A stretch of DNA of 64,000 nucleotides. Source: Bacterioplanoides pacificum (lineage in GTDB: Bacteria > Pseudomonadota > Gammaproteobacteria > Pseudomonadales > Oceanobacteraceae). Shown in pieces: positions 17,786-25,420 of the stretch. Below the pieces are notes generated by a model. That model ran no database searches. It was not told the DNA's origin and saw nothing but the letters and a program-made list of their open reading frames with translations. Each line of letters starts with the position of its first letter. Position 1 is the first letter of the stretch. The stretch spans positions 108,924 through 172,923 of the forward strand of contig NZ_JBHRYB010000025.1 in assembly GCF_042648445.1 (NCBI RefSeq), written 5' to 3'. A program made the translations under genes and the position numbers.

Positions 17786-18439
17786 ATGCAATCGGATAAT
17801 CTCAGATCGGCCAACCCAAGAATAGTCGCTGCGGTTCTGGCTGGCGGCTTATCCCGTCGTATGGGCACGGATAAAGCTTTGTTGCAGGATAACCAGCAGC
17901 GCAGCCAGCTGCAACGTACCTGTTCTGTAGTCCGACCGTTAATTGATAATGATGTGATTCGGAAGATGGTTGTTAGCCGGGCATTAAACCCTGCTGAGCA
18001 ACAGCTGCTGGGCTGCGAATTTATTCCCGACCAGGTTGAACAAAAAGGTCCGCTGGGGGCGATCTATTCTCTGGCTAAAAAGTTAAATAATCAGTGTGAT
18101 TATTTACTGTTATTGCCTGTTGACTTGCCATTTATTCAGATAGAAAACCTGAGCAATCTGATTGACCACGGTTTAAGAAATCAGTCTGCCTGCTACTATC
18201 AGGGGAACTTTTTACCATTATTTTTACCGCTTTCTGATCGACTGATTCACTACCTGGAAATCCAGCTGAATGATGCACAAGGCAACCTGAGCGTGCGGAG
18301 ACTATTAACTGAACTGGGTAGCCAGGTAATAACTTATAACGAAGATGAAAAGTTTCTGACCAATGCCAACACGCCCGAACAGTGGCATGCAATTCAGAAG
18401 TTATTAACCGAGGAAAATAAGCAAAATATATCTTTATAG
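17786..18439 (+). CDS. mobA: molybdenum cofactor guanylyltransferase
   Basis: Transfers GMP from GTP to molybdopterin, giving the guanine dinucleotide cofactor. The signature 'LAGGLSRRMGTDKALL' is near residue 18, 'QKGPLGAIYSL' follows, and 'LLLPVDLPFI' carries the metal-binding Asp. Length is 217 residues, normal for the family. It is A+T-richer than moaA. Its last eight or so codons form the left arm of a hairpin element (18411-18524), so the 3' end of the message is inside a strong secondary structure. Confidence 0.9.
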   Translation: MQSDNLRSANPRIVAAVLAGGLSRRMGTDKALLQDNQQRSQLQRTCSVVRPLIDNDVIRKMVVSRALNPAEQQLLGCEFIPDQVEQKGPLGAIYSLAKKLNNQCDYLLLLPVDLPFIQIENLSNLIDHGLRNQSACYYQGNFLPLFLPLSDRLIHYLEIQLNDAQGNLSVRRLLTELGSQVITYNEDEKFLTNANTPEQWHAIQKLLTEENKQNISL

Positions 18440-18524
18440 CAGCCACAGGATGTGGCGGTAGCGCGGTAGGTACAGGGATGTACCTTCGGCGCGGCGGCTA
18501 AAGATGTATTCTGCTTGTTTTCTT
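18411..18524 (+). repeat. hairpin element A in the moa operon, two GGATG hairpins flanked by inverted arms
   Basis: The outer arms 18411-18436 and 18499-18524 are inverted repeats matching at 22 of 26 positions. Between them are two perfect palindromic hairpins, GCCACA-GGA-TGTGGC (18442-18456) and GGTACA-GGGA-TGTACC (18469-18484), separated by GGTAGCGCGGTA. Each presents GGATG. The left arm overlaps the end of mobA. Any peptide read through this region is an artefact of the repeat. Confidence 0.8.
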
Positions 18525-18539
18525 TACTTAAACAATATC

Positions 18540-18649
18540 GAAATCAAAGGGTATTACTTTTCACCACCGGATCGGACAGCACATCCATGTGCTGGCGATC
18601 CTACCGCGACATCCCGTCGCTGTTCAGAAAAGCAATACCCTTTAATTTC
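18540..18649 (-). repeat. hairpin element B, related to A and in the opposite orientation
   Basis: The outer arms 18540-18562 and 18627-18649 are inverted repeats matching at 21 of 23 positions. The core read on the minus strand has the same plan as element A: hairpin GCGAC-GGGAT-GTCGC (18606-18620), then GGTAG, then hairpin CAGCACA-TGGA-TGTGCTG (18577-18594). The arms of A and B differ in sequence, but within each element they complement each other. It lies between element A and moaB. Confidence 0.8.
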
Positions 18650-18677
18650 CTACGTGACATGAATGGGAACAATAATC

Positions 18678-19223
18678 ATGGCCAAAACATTTACCGACGA
18701 ATTTATTCCACTGAACATTGCCGTCCTGACCGTATCCGATAGCCGTACAGAAGAAACCGATAGCAGCGGTCAGCTGCTGGTTGCCGAGTTAACCAAACAA
18801 GGCCACCACCTGAGTGACAAACAAATCGTGATCGACGACGTCTATAAAATCCGTGCGCAAGTCGCGCACTGGATTGCCGATGACATCACTCAGGCAATTC
18901 TGGTTACCGGCGGTACCGGTTTTACTGGCCGGGATTCAACACCGGAGGCTGTCACTCCTTTGTTTGATAAAACTATTGATGGCTTCGGTGAGTTATTCCG
19001 CCAGATTTCCTACCAACAAATAGGTACCTCCACGATTCAAAGCCGGGCTATTGCCGGACTATCGAACGGCACGGTAATCTTTTGTATGCCGGGTTCAACT
19101 AATGCCTGCCGTACCGCCTGGGACGAAATTATCGAAAGCCAGCTGTGCAGCACCCATCGCCCCTGTAACTTTGTGCCGCAACTGAAACAAGCAGAACTGG
19201 CACCTTGCAAAACCCGCGGTTAA
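18678..19223 (+). CDS. moaB: molybdopterin adenylyltransferase family protein MoaB
   Basis: A 181-residue member of the MoaB/MogA family, which adenylates molybdopterin before metal insertion. The motifs are 'IAVLTVSDSRTEETDSSG', 'LVTGGTGFTGRDSTPEAV', 'GFGELFRQISYQQIG' and 'FCMPGSTNACRTAWDEII'. The ATG at 18678 (MAKTFTDEFIPLN) fits family starts; an in-frame ATG at 18663 is possible. Elements A and B fill the gap to mobA. moaC follows 33 bp downstream. Confidence 0.93.
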   Translation: MAKTFTDEFIPLNIAVLTVSDSRTEETDSSGQLLVAELTKQGHHLSDKQIVIDDVYKIRAQVAHWIADDITQAILVTGGTGFTGRDSTPEAVTPLFDKTIDGFGELFRQISYQQIGTSTIQSRAIAGLSNGTVIFCMPGSTNACRTAWDEIIESQLCSTHRPCNFVPQLKQAELAPCKTRG

Positions 19224-19256
19224 GCGGCTAACTGAAACCAAAAGCAGTGAAATACC

Positions 19257-19736
19257 ATGTCTGAATTTTCCCATGTCAATTCCAACGGCGAAGCCAATAT
19301 GGTCGACGTCAGTGACAAACAAGCCAGCGTGCGTGTCGCCCGTGCTGAAGGTTATGTGAATATGAGTGCAGAAACTCTGGCGAAAATTCTCGCCGGTGAT
19401 CATCACAAAGGCGATGTATTCTCTGTTGCGCGTATCGCTGGTATTCAGGCAGCCAAACAAACCAGCAACCTGATTCCACTGTGTCATCCGCTGATGTTAT
19501 CCAAGGTGGCGGTGGAGTTTCAGCCACAACCCGAACACAACCGCGTTCGCATCGAATCCCTGTGCAAATTAACCGGCCAGACCGGCGTTGAAATGGAGGC
19601 ACTGACCGCCGTTTCGGTGACTGCATTAACCCTGTTCGACATGTGTAAAGCGGTAGACCCGGGGATGGAGATATCCGGTATCCGGGTACTGGAAAAGCAA
19701 GGCGGAAAAACCGGTCACTGGCAGGCTGACAACTAA
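19257..19736 (+). CDS. moaC: cyclic pyranopterin monophosphate synthase
   Basis: Completes the conversion of the MoaA product to cPMP. The 159-residue sequence has the N-terminal 'HVNSNGEANMVDVSDKQ', 'AGIQAAKQTSNLIPLCHPL' with conserved active-site residues, 'GVEMEALTAVSVTALTLFDM' and a final 'KTGHW'. A clean start follows an adequate ribosome site. It sits in the middle of the moa operon. Confidence 0.96.
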   Translation: MSEFSHVNSNGEANMVDVSDKQASVRVARAEGYVNMSAETLAKILAGDHHKGDVFSVARIAGIQAAKQTSNLIPLCHPLMLSKVAVEFQPQPEHNRVRIESLCKLTGQTGVEMEALTAVSVTALTLFDMCKAVDPGMEISGIRVLEKQGGKTGHWQADN

Positions 19737-19752
19737 CGGGAGTTTAAAAATT

Positions 19753-20001
19753 ATGAAGGTGTTATTTTTTGCCCAGTTGCGTGAACGGTTAAACTGCGAC
19801 AGCGCAGAACTGGATATCGAATTGCCAACGTTAGTTAGCAATGTACGTGAAACGTTGATTGCTCAGTTCCCGGATCATGCTGATCTGTTAAAAGATGGCA
19901 AAGCGCTGGTTGCCATCAATCAGGAATTAATTAACAACGAAAGTGCGACCATCACCACAGGGGATGAAGTAGCATTTTTTCCTCCGGTGACCGGCGGCTG
20001 A
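19753..20001 (+). CDS. moaD: molybdopterin synthase sulfur carrier subunit
   Basis: An 82-residue ubiquitin-fold protein ending in PPVTGG. The C-terminal glycine is adenylated and thiolated to carry sulfur to MoaE. 'KVLFFAQLRERLNCDS' begins the fold and 'VAINQELINNESATITTGDE' the last strands. It lies 16 bp after moaC and 3 bp before moaE, so it is clearly co-transcribed and probably made in step with MoaE. Confidence 0.95.
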   Translation: MKVLFFAQLRERLNCDSAELDIELPTLVSNVRETLIAQFPDHADLLKDGKALVAINQELINNESATITTGDEVAFFPPVTGG

Positions 20002-20004
20002 ACC

Positions 20005-20469
20005 ATGAGCAACACTATGGACTATATTCGCGTACAGCAAACCGACTTCGATATTAATACCGAATACCAGGCGATGCGCCAAGATAATCGTGCAGACGGC
20101 GCCATTGTATTTTTTGTCGGTCAGGTGCGGGAAATGAACCAGGGCTCCGAAGTTACCGGGTTGTACCTGGAGCACTATCCGGCGATGACGGAAAAATCGT
20201 TACAGAGCATTATTAAGCAAGCCCGTGAACGCTGGCCGGCATTAAATCGTATCCGCTTAATTCATCGTATCGGACAATTGCATATTGCCGACCAGATTGT
20301 ATTTGTCGCCGTCAGCAGCAGCCACCGTGAAGCGGCGTTTGAAGCCTGCCATTTTATAATGGACTTTCTGAAAAACCGTGCGCCATTCTGGAAAAAGGAA
20401 ACGACAGACCAGGGCGATCGCTGGGTAGAAGCTCTACAGAAAGATCAGGACGCTCTGAAAAAGTGGTAA
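20005..20469 (+). CDS. moaE: molybdopterin synthase catalytic subunit
   Basis: Uses two MoaD thiocarboxylates to turn cPMP into molybdopterin. The 154 residues include 'GAIVFFVGQVREMNQGSEVT', 'LEHYPAMTEKSL', 'HRIGQLHIADQIVFVAVSSS' and 'KNRAPFWKKE' with the catalytic Lys pair. It is the last gene of the operon; an ATG at 20017 could be an alternative start. No molybdoenzyme or molybdate transporter is in the window. Confidence 0.95.
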   Translation: MSNTMDYIRVQQTDFDINTEYQAMRQDNRADGAIVFFVGQVREMNQGSEVTGLYLEHYPAMTEKSLQSIIKQARERWPALNRIRLIHRIGQLHIADQIVFVAVSSSHREAAFEACHFIMDFLKNRAPFWKKETTDQGDRWVEALQKDQDALKKW

Positions 20470-20502
20470 GTTATTTTTCAGAGCATTGTCACAGTAACCG
20501 CT

Positions 20503-21291
20503 TCATCGCCCTTTAAATACCGCTTCCCGACGCTGCATAAATGACATCACACCCTCATGGGCATCATCGCTGGTCATCACCGCTGGCATATCATCAAACA
20601 CCTTAGCAATGGCTGTTTGCTGGTCCTGATAACGCGCCAGTTTGGATGATTTCAGAGCCGCACGCACACCCAGCGGTGCTGCTTTGGCAACTTTTTCTGC
20701 CATTTCAGCCGCACGCTGATGCAACTGGTCGCTGGCGACCACTTCCTGCACCATGCCCCAGTGCAAGGCCTGGTCGGCGCTGAACTCGTCGCCGGTTAAT
20801 AAATAACGCTGGGCATTCGCCCAACCGATTTCTTCCGGCAAACGAATGGTGCCGCCACCGCAGGGATAAATACCACGCTGCACTTCCAGCTGAGCAAAAC
20901 GGGCGTCATGACTGGCGATACGAATATCGCTATTTAATAACAACTCCAGCCCGGAGGTATAACAGATGCCCTGTACGGCAATGATAACCGGCTTGGTTAA
21001 GCGCTCGCCCTGCAAGCCATAAGGATCAATTTCACCTTCATCAAGTGAGGGCGTTTCACCTTTTGCAAATATCGGAGCCCACTTGTCCAGCTCCAGGCCC
21101 GCGGTAAAATGTTTACCGTTCGCCCGTATCACTGCCACCCGTAATTCATCATCATACTGCAGCCGATACAAAGCCTGTGCTAATAAATGATACGACTCAG
21201 GGTCAAGCGCATTGAGTTTTTCCGGCCGATTAAAGGTAATAGTCAGAATATGATTATCGGTTTCAACCAAAAGTTTATTTTCTACAGACAT
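20503..21291 (-). CDS. enoyl-CoA hydratase/isomerase family protein
   Basis: A 262-residue crotonase-fold protein, probably hydrating or isomerising enoyl-CoA in fatty-acid or related acyl-CoA breakdown. 'HFTAGLELDKWAP' forms the first oxyanion-hole region and 'GICYTSGLELLLNSDIRIAS' the second. 'RGIYPCGGGTIRLPEEIGW' follows. The usual catalytic Glu positions are not obvious, so isomerase or hydratase activity cannot be told apart. The ATG at 21291 has AAAGGA seven bases upstream. That site overlaps the stop of the acyl-CoA dehydrogenase gene upstream, so the two are one operon. Confidence 0.88.
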   Translation of the reverse strand: MSVENKLLVETDNHILTITFNRPEKLNALDPESYHLLAQALYRLQYDDELRVAVIRANGKHFTAGLELDKWAPIFAKGETPSLDEGEIDPYGLQGERLTKPVIIAVQGICYTSGLELLLNSDIRIASHDARFAQLEVQRGIYPCGGGTIRLPEEIGWANAQRYLLTGDEFSADQALHWGMVQEVVASDQLHQRAAEMAEKVAKAAPLGVRAALKSSKLARYQDQQTAIAKVFDDMPAVMTSDDAHEGVMSFMQRREAVFKGR

Positions 21292-21302
21292 TATTATTTC
21301 CT

Positions 21303-23105
21303 TTAAAACCATTCCGCTTTCATTGACAAACAGGTTTCATCAAACGACGTCAGCAGCTGGGCCTGATGATGAATTTCACCCACTTCCCAACGGATAAAGT
21401 ATTGTGCCGCCTGTAATTTACCGGCTAAAAACGTCTGATCTTCATCACTCTGAGAATCACTGAATTGTTGTATCGCTTTGTCTGCCATTTCCAGCCACAG
21501 CCAGCCAATCACCATCTTCCCCATCATGTCGAGAAACACAGCAGAATTAGCCAGGGCCAGCTGGGCTTCACCCTGCTGCAGTTTTTGCCCCAGAGCCATC
21601 ACGGTTTGCATAAAAGTAGTCAGATGTTTCTGGTATTGTTGCGCTAACGGCTTTAACTCCTCCCGTTGCAACGCAGAGTTTAATGTCGCCTGGACTCTGG
21701 CCATCAGTAACTGCTGACCTTTACCATTATGCTGCCACATTTTCCGGCCCAACAAATCCAGCGACTGAATTCCATGAGTACCTTCATGGATCGGATTTAA
21801 ACGGTTATCGCGATAACATTGTTCGACCGGATATTCGCGGGTATAACCGGCACCTGCCAATACCTGAATCGCCAGATCATTAGCACGCGGGCCATAATAC
21901 GACGGAAACGATTTCACAACCGGCGTTAATAAATCGAGTAACACAGCGGCATCTTCGGCCTGTTGTTTGTCCTGGCTGCTTTCCTGCACATCAACCAGGC
22001 GGGCGGCGTATAAACACAATGCCAGCGAGCCTTCAACGTAAGATTTCTGCGCCAGCAACATACGTTTTACGTCAGTGTGCTCAACGATGTTGATTGGTTT
22101 GCTGAGTGGGTCACGGTTGCTGACGCTGCGTCCCTGTGGCCGGTTACGGGCATAATCGAGCGATTCCAGATAACCGCGATAACCAATCATCGCGCCCCCC
22201 AAACCCACACCAATACGCGCTTCGTTCATCATTTTGAACATATACGACAGGCCTTTATTGGCTTCGCCGATCAGGTAGCCCTGGCAGTTATCGTCTTCGC
22301 CAAAGTTCAGCACGGTGGAGGTAGTGCCGCGATAACCCATTTTGTGCAATAAGCCGGCGAGTTTAACGTCGTTGCGTTCCCCCAGAGTGCCATCGGTGTG
22401 AGTCAGAAACTTCGGCACAATAAATAACGAAATGCCTTTAACGCCGACAGGGGCGCCTTCGATACGGGCCAGCACCAGATGCACAATGTTTTCGGTAATG
22501 TCCTGATCACCACCGGAGATGTACATCTTCTGGCCTTTAATGCGATAGCTGCCATCGTCCTGAAGAGTGGCTTTGGTGGTCAGGTCGCCCAGCGAGGAAC
22601 CCACATCCGGTTCGGTCAGCGCCATAGTGCCGGAGAAGCGACCGGCAAACATCGGTGCTAAAAACGTGTTTTTTTGTTCATCACTGCCAAACGCATGAAT
22701 CACATTGGCTGCGGCGGTGGTTAAAAACGGATAACCGGCAGTCGACGGATTAGCCGCCATAAAATAGGCATTACAGGCCATATGAATCAGTGATGGCAGC
22801 TGCATGCCACCATCTTCATAACGATGCCGGGCGGATAACAAACCGGATTCGGCAAAATGTTGCCAGGCTTGTTTTACCTCAGGAATGGTGGTGACTTTAT
22901 CACCATCAAACTGTGGTTCATGCTGATCTGCTTTAGCGTTATGCGGCAGAAAGAAGTCTTCGGCGATACGCTCGGAGGTCTTCAGGATGGCATCAAAGGT
23001 GGTGCGATCATGATCCCGGTAGTTATCCAGCCGGGTCAGCTGTTCGGCATCCAGTACCTGATACAACAGAAACTCTAGATCTTTCGGGGTTACCAGTTTC
23101 GACAT
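21303..23105 (-). CDS. acyl-CoA dehydrogenase (long form with C-terminal domain)
   Basis: A 600-residue FAD enzyme that makes the alpha-beta double bond in acyl-CoA. It is longer than the usual 380 residues, with an N-terminal extension and a C-terminal helical domain as in the DmdC/long-form group. The core shows 'GTMALTEPDVGSSLGDLTT', 'YRIKGQKMYISGGD' and the C-terminal FAD/catalytic segment 'EGTHGIQSLDLLGRK'. The ATG at 23105 has GGAG six bases upstream. It pairs with the downstream enoyl-CoA hydratase for two consecutive beta-oxidation steps; the substrate chain is unknown. Confidence 0.9.
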   Translation of the reverse strand: MSKLVTPKDLEFLLYQVLDAEQLTRLDNYRDHDRTTFDAILKTSERIAEDFFLPHNAKADQHEPQFDGDKVTTIPEVKQAWQHFAESGLLSARHRYEDGGMQLPSLIHMACNAYFMAANPSTAGYPFLTTAAANVIHAFGSDEQKNTFLAPMFAGRFSGTMALTEPDVGSSLGDLTTKATLQDDGSYRIKGQKMYISGGDQDITENIVHLVLARIEGAPVGVKGISLFIVPKFLTHTDGTLGERNDVKLAGLLHKMGYRGTTSTVLNFGEDDNCQGYLIGEANKGLSYMFKMMNEARIGVGLGGAMIGYRGYLESLDYARNRPQGRSVSNRDPLSKPINIVEHTDVKRMLLAQKSYVEGSLALCLYAARLVDVQESSQDKQQAEDAAVLLDLLTPVVKSFPSYYGPRANDLAIQVLAGAGYTREYPVEQCYRDNRLNPIHEGTHGIQSLDLLGRKMWQHNGKGQQLLMARVQATLNSALQREELKPLAQQYQKHLTTFMQTVMALGQKLQQGEAQLALANSAVFLDMMGKMVIGWLWLEMADKAIQQFSDSQSDEDQTFLAGKLQAAQYFIRWEVGEIHHQAQLLTSFDETCLSMKAEWF

Positions 23106-23211
23106 GCGCCGCTCCGTTTGAATCATTTTATTCAGTATCAGACGCACAGACGGGAATAAGAATTGGCATTAACGCCTTATTTGAAGCAAAAAGTGCCAAC
23201 CAGAAACCCGA

Positions 23212-23345
23212 AACAAAAAAAGACCCGGTAGTCATTGGGGGCGAACTACCGGGTCAACTTCGGATATTGGGGAAGTACCGAAGAAAAAGAACTACCTATG
23301 GAGAAATGAATGGCATCCCACCACTCTGTTCCCGGAGGAATGATT
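23212..23345 (-). ncRNA. candidate small RNA downstream of engB (Spot 42/ErsA-like position)
   Basis: The 405-bp gap 23106-23510 holds no convincing gene but has two minus-strand terminators. The one at 23441-23474 ends engB. The second, at 23215-23255, is an 11-bp perfect stem GACCCGGTAGT/ACTACCGGGTC followed by T7 and has no coding gene of its own. Just before it is another hairpin (23258-23283, CTTCGG/CCGAAG). Both loops contain CCCCAAT, typical of sRNAs that pair with ribosome sites. A TATAGT -10-like box at 23348-23353 would give a transcript of roughly 130 nt. Spot 42 (E. coli) and ErsA (Pseudomonas) lie between polA and engB. Confidence 0.5.
23215..23255 (-). terminator. orphan Rho-independent terminator of the candidate sRNA
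   Basis: An 11-bp perfect stem with a 12-nt C-rich loop (on the RNA) and seven U residues. It reads leftward and lies about 110 bp upstream of the acyl-CoA dehydrogenase start, so it insulates that gene from upstream transcription. Confidence 0.88.
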
Positions 23346-23440
23346 TCACTATAGCTGCTCTCAGCGGCGCCGGACCGCTACAGAAAGAAATTTGATTGTA
23401 TTTTGCAATAATGAAAATAGCGCCAATAGCCAGCAACTAT

Positions 23441-23474
23441 AAAAAAGGGCCAATCACGAGATTGACCCTTTTTC
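23441..23474. terminator. terminator downstream of engB
   Basis: AAAAAAGGGCCAAT and ATTGACCCTTTTT pair around CACGAG. A/T runs on both sides make it usable in both directions. It is 37 bp after the engB stop. Confidence 0.88.
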
Positions 23475-23510
23475 TGATGATTTCATCTAAGTCTGCTGCC
23501 TGAGCAACCG

Positions 23511-24167
23511 TTATTCAGGAATACCCACCGTCAGATCTTCCTGTGCTGCAAGGTCAGGTGGTACTAACCAGCGATTCAGGCGTTGTTTCAGGATTTTCAG
23601 CCCCTCACCGTTATGGGAGGAAAAGGTCTGAATAGTGACCAGATCACCCATATCCTTCACCGCCTTTTTCACCTGCAGCATCGTATTCTGCGCCGGGCCG
23701 CGTTTCAGCTTATCGGCCTTGGTCAGCAGAATATGCACCGGCATGCCTTTCTCCCGTGCCCAGTCGAGCATGGAGTTATCAAACTCCTTCAGCGGGTGGC
23801 GAATGTCCATCAGCAGAACCAGGCCGACCAGCACATCGCGCTTTTCCAGGTAGTTGCCCAGTTCTTTCTGCCATTCGTTTTTCTTGGCAACCGGCACCTT
23901 GGCAAAGCCGTAGCCGGGTAAATCAACCAGGCAGAGCGGCACTTCGCCGACCTGAAAGTAGTTAATCAGCTGCGTCCGGCCCGGTGTTTTACTGGTTCGG
24001 GCAAGTTTTTTATTGCCCGTCAGGGTATTCAGGGCGCTGGATTTTCCCGCATTCGAACGGCCGGCAAACGCCACCTCACGCAGTATATCCGTCGGACACT
24101 GGCTGAGCTTTGCCGCACTTTTAACGAAGTGGGTATTGGTATAGGTCAATGATTCTTGCTCTAACAT
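23511..24167 (-). CDS. engB: ribosome biogenesis GTPase EngB/YsxC
   Basis: An essential small GTPase for 50S assembly. The 218-residue protein has all G motifs: G1 'GRSNAGKSSALN' near residue 37, G3 'LVDLPGYGFAKV', G4 'LLTKADKLKRG', plus the family's 'TPGRTQLINYF'. The ATG at 24167 is divergent from the cytochrome gene at 24301. In Pseudomonas engB is next to polA; here polA is 14.5 kb away, but engB keeps its cytochrome and dsbA neighbours. Confidence 0.96.
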   Translation of the reverse strand: MLEQESLTYTNTHFVKSAAKLSQCPTDILREVAFAGRSNAGKSSALNTLTGNKKLARTSKTPGRTQLINYFQVGEVPLCLVDLPGYGFAKVPVAKKNEWQKELGNYLEKRDVLVGLVLLMDIRHPLKEFDNSMLDWAREKGMPVHILLTKADKLKRGPAQNTMLQVKKAVKDMGDLVTIQTFSSHNGEGLKILKQRLNRWLVPPDLAAQEDLTVGIPE

Positions 24168-24300
24168 GGGGTAAACGTAATGACCGTCCGGAAATTAATG
24201 TTATATAATGCATCGCCTTTGGATGACGCTCTCATTCTATCACAGGGCGATGAGTTCGAGGCTAAGCTTCTCAAAACAAGCAAAGAGAGAGACTCACACT

Positions 24301-24600
24301 ATGAAAAAACTGGCTGTGATGGCTGCCGCAGTAGCGGCAATGAGCGCAAACGTAAACGCATTCGACGTAGACGCCAAGTACAAACAGGCCTGTGCTGCCT
24401 GTCATGCAATGGCCGTTGCCGGTGCCCCGAAAGCATTCGATAAAGCTGCCTGGGAGCCACGCCTGGCTCTGGGGATGGATGCTCTGGTTGCCAGCGTAAC
24501 TAACGGTAAAGGTGCGATGCCACCCCGTGGCCTGTGCATGGACTGTACCCCTGATCAGTACAAACAACTGATTAACTACATGGCCGCGCCGAAGCAATAA
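24301..24600 (+). CDS. cytochrome c5 family protein
   Basis: A 99-residue exported monoheme cytochrome. The signal peptide ends near 'SANVNAFDVDAK', the heme site is CAACHA, and 'AMPPRGLCMDCTPDQ' holds the axial-Met region and the c5-type extra CxxC. The ATG at 24301 follows a purine-rich AAAGAGAGAG stretch; upstream in-frame starts would precede the signal peptide with unrelated sequence. It is a shorter paralogue of the cytochrome at 10478-10879 and is followed by a cytochrome c4 gene, as in Pseudomonas. Confidence 0.92.
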   Translation: MKKLAVMAAAVAAMSANVNAFDVDAKYKQACAACHAMAVAGAPKAFDKAAWEPRLALGMDALVASVTNGKGAMPPRGLCMDCTPDQYKQLINYMAAPKQ

Positions 24601-24627
24601 AACGAATTCACTTACAACCTGGACCTG

Positions 24628-25230
24628 ATGATGAAAAACCTGTTGATTAGCCTGATCGTTTCTGCCGGACTGATGTCTGTCGCCCATGCTGGAGACGCTG
24701 AAGCCGGTAAAGCAAAATCTGCTACCTGCGCAGCGTGCCACGGTGCTGATGGCAACAGCCTTGCACCAACTTTCCCGAAAATTGCAGGTCAGGGCGAACG
24801 TTATCTGATCAAACAAATCACTGACATCCGCGACGGTAATCGTCAGGTTCCGGAAATGACGCCGTTTGTAACTGGCCTGAGCGATGAAGACATTGCCGAT
24901 CTGGCGGCGTACTTCGCTGCACAAGCGCCCACTACCGGCGGTGCCGATGAAAAACTGGCGCAACTGGGTGAACGCATTTACCGCGCCGGTGTTGAAGACA
25001 AAGGTATCCCGGCTTGTCTGGCATGCCATGGCCCAACCGGTGCCGGTATCGACGCAGCGGGTTTCCCACACCTGGCTGGTCAACACGCGACCTACACCGA
25101 AACTCAGCTGAACAAGTTCAGCATGGAACAACGCGCCAACGACGGCGGCCGCATGATGCGTGATATCGCAAAACGTATGCACGCCACCGAAATTGAAGCC
25201 GTTGCTTCTTACATTCAGGGTCTGCGTTAA
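24628..25230 (+). CDS. diheme cytochrome c4
   Basis: A 200-residue periplasmic diheme cytochrome. After a signal peptide (cleavage near 'SVAHAGDAEAG') come two class I cytochrome domains, with heme sites CAACH (34-38) and CLACH (130-134). 'PKIAGQGERYLIKQITDIRD' and 'PHLAGQHATYTETQL' are the repeated c4 signatures. It probably passes electrons from the bc1 complex to cytochrome oxidase. The start is ATG 24628 or the adjacent ATG 24631. It is in the same operon as the cytochrome c5 and has its own terminator. Confidence 0.95.
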   Translation: MMKNLLISLIVSAGLMSVAHAGDAEAGKAKSATCAACHGADGNSLAPTFPKIAGQGERYLIKQITDIRDGNRQVPEMTPFVTGLSDEDIADLAAYFAAQAPTTGGADEKLAQLGERIYRAGVEDKGIPACLACHGPTGAGIDAAGFPHLAGQHATYTETQLNKFSMEQRANDGGRMMRDIAKRMHATEIEAVASYIQGLR

Positions 25231-25244
25231 GCGCAGCTCTGATC

Positions 25245-25270
25245 AAAAGCGGCTTCGGCCGCTTTTTTTA
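25245..25270 (+). terminator. terminator after cytochrome c4
   Basis: AAAGCGGC/GCCGCTTT stem around a TTCG-type loop, followed by a T-run, 15 bp after the stop codon. Confidence 0.93.
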
Positions 25271-25420
25271 TGCCCGCAGACTCATGTATAGCAGCGCAAA
25301 AGTTCTGACACGCTTTACAGAGCTTTTCACAGCCGCCGGTGGGCGCTGCTGTAACTTTTATGCAAAAATGCGGTCAGACGAACCTTTCCCGATCAATAAC
25401 CAGAATAACTGGAGTAACAC

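Noticed and set aside
18515..18742. Small open frame running through hairpin element B
   Set aside because: Its sequence is dictated by the palindromes and it has no ribosome site; it is a repeat artefact.
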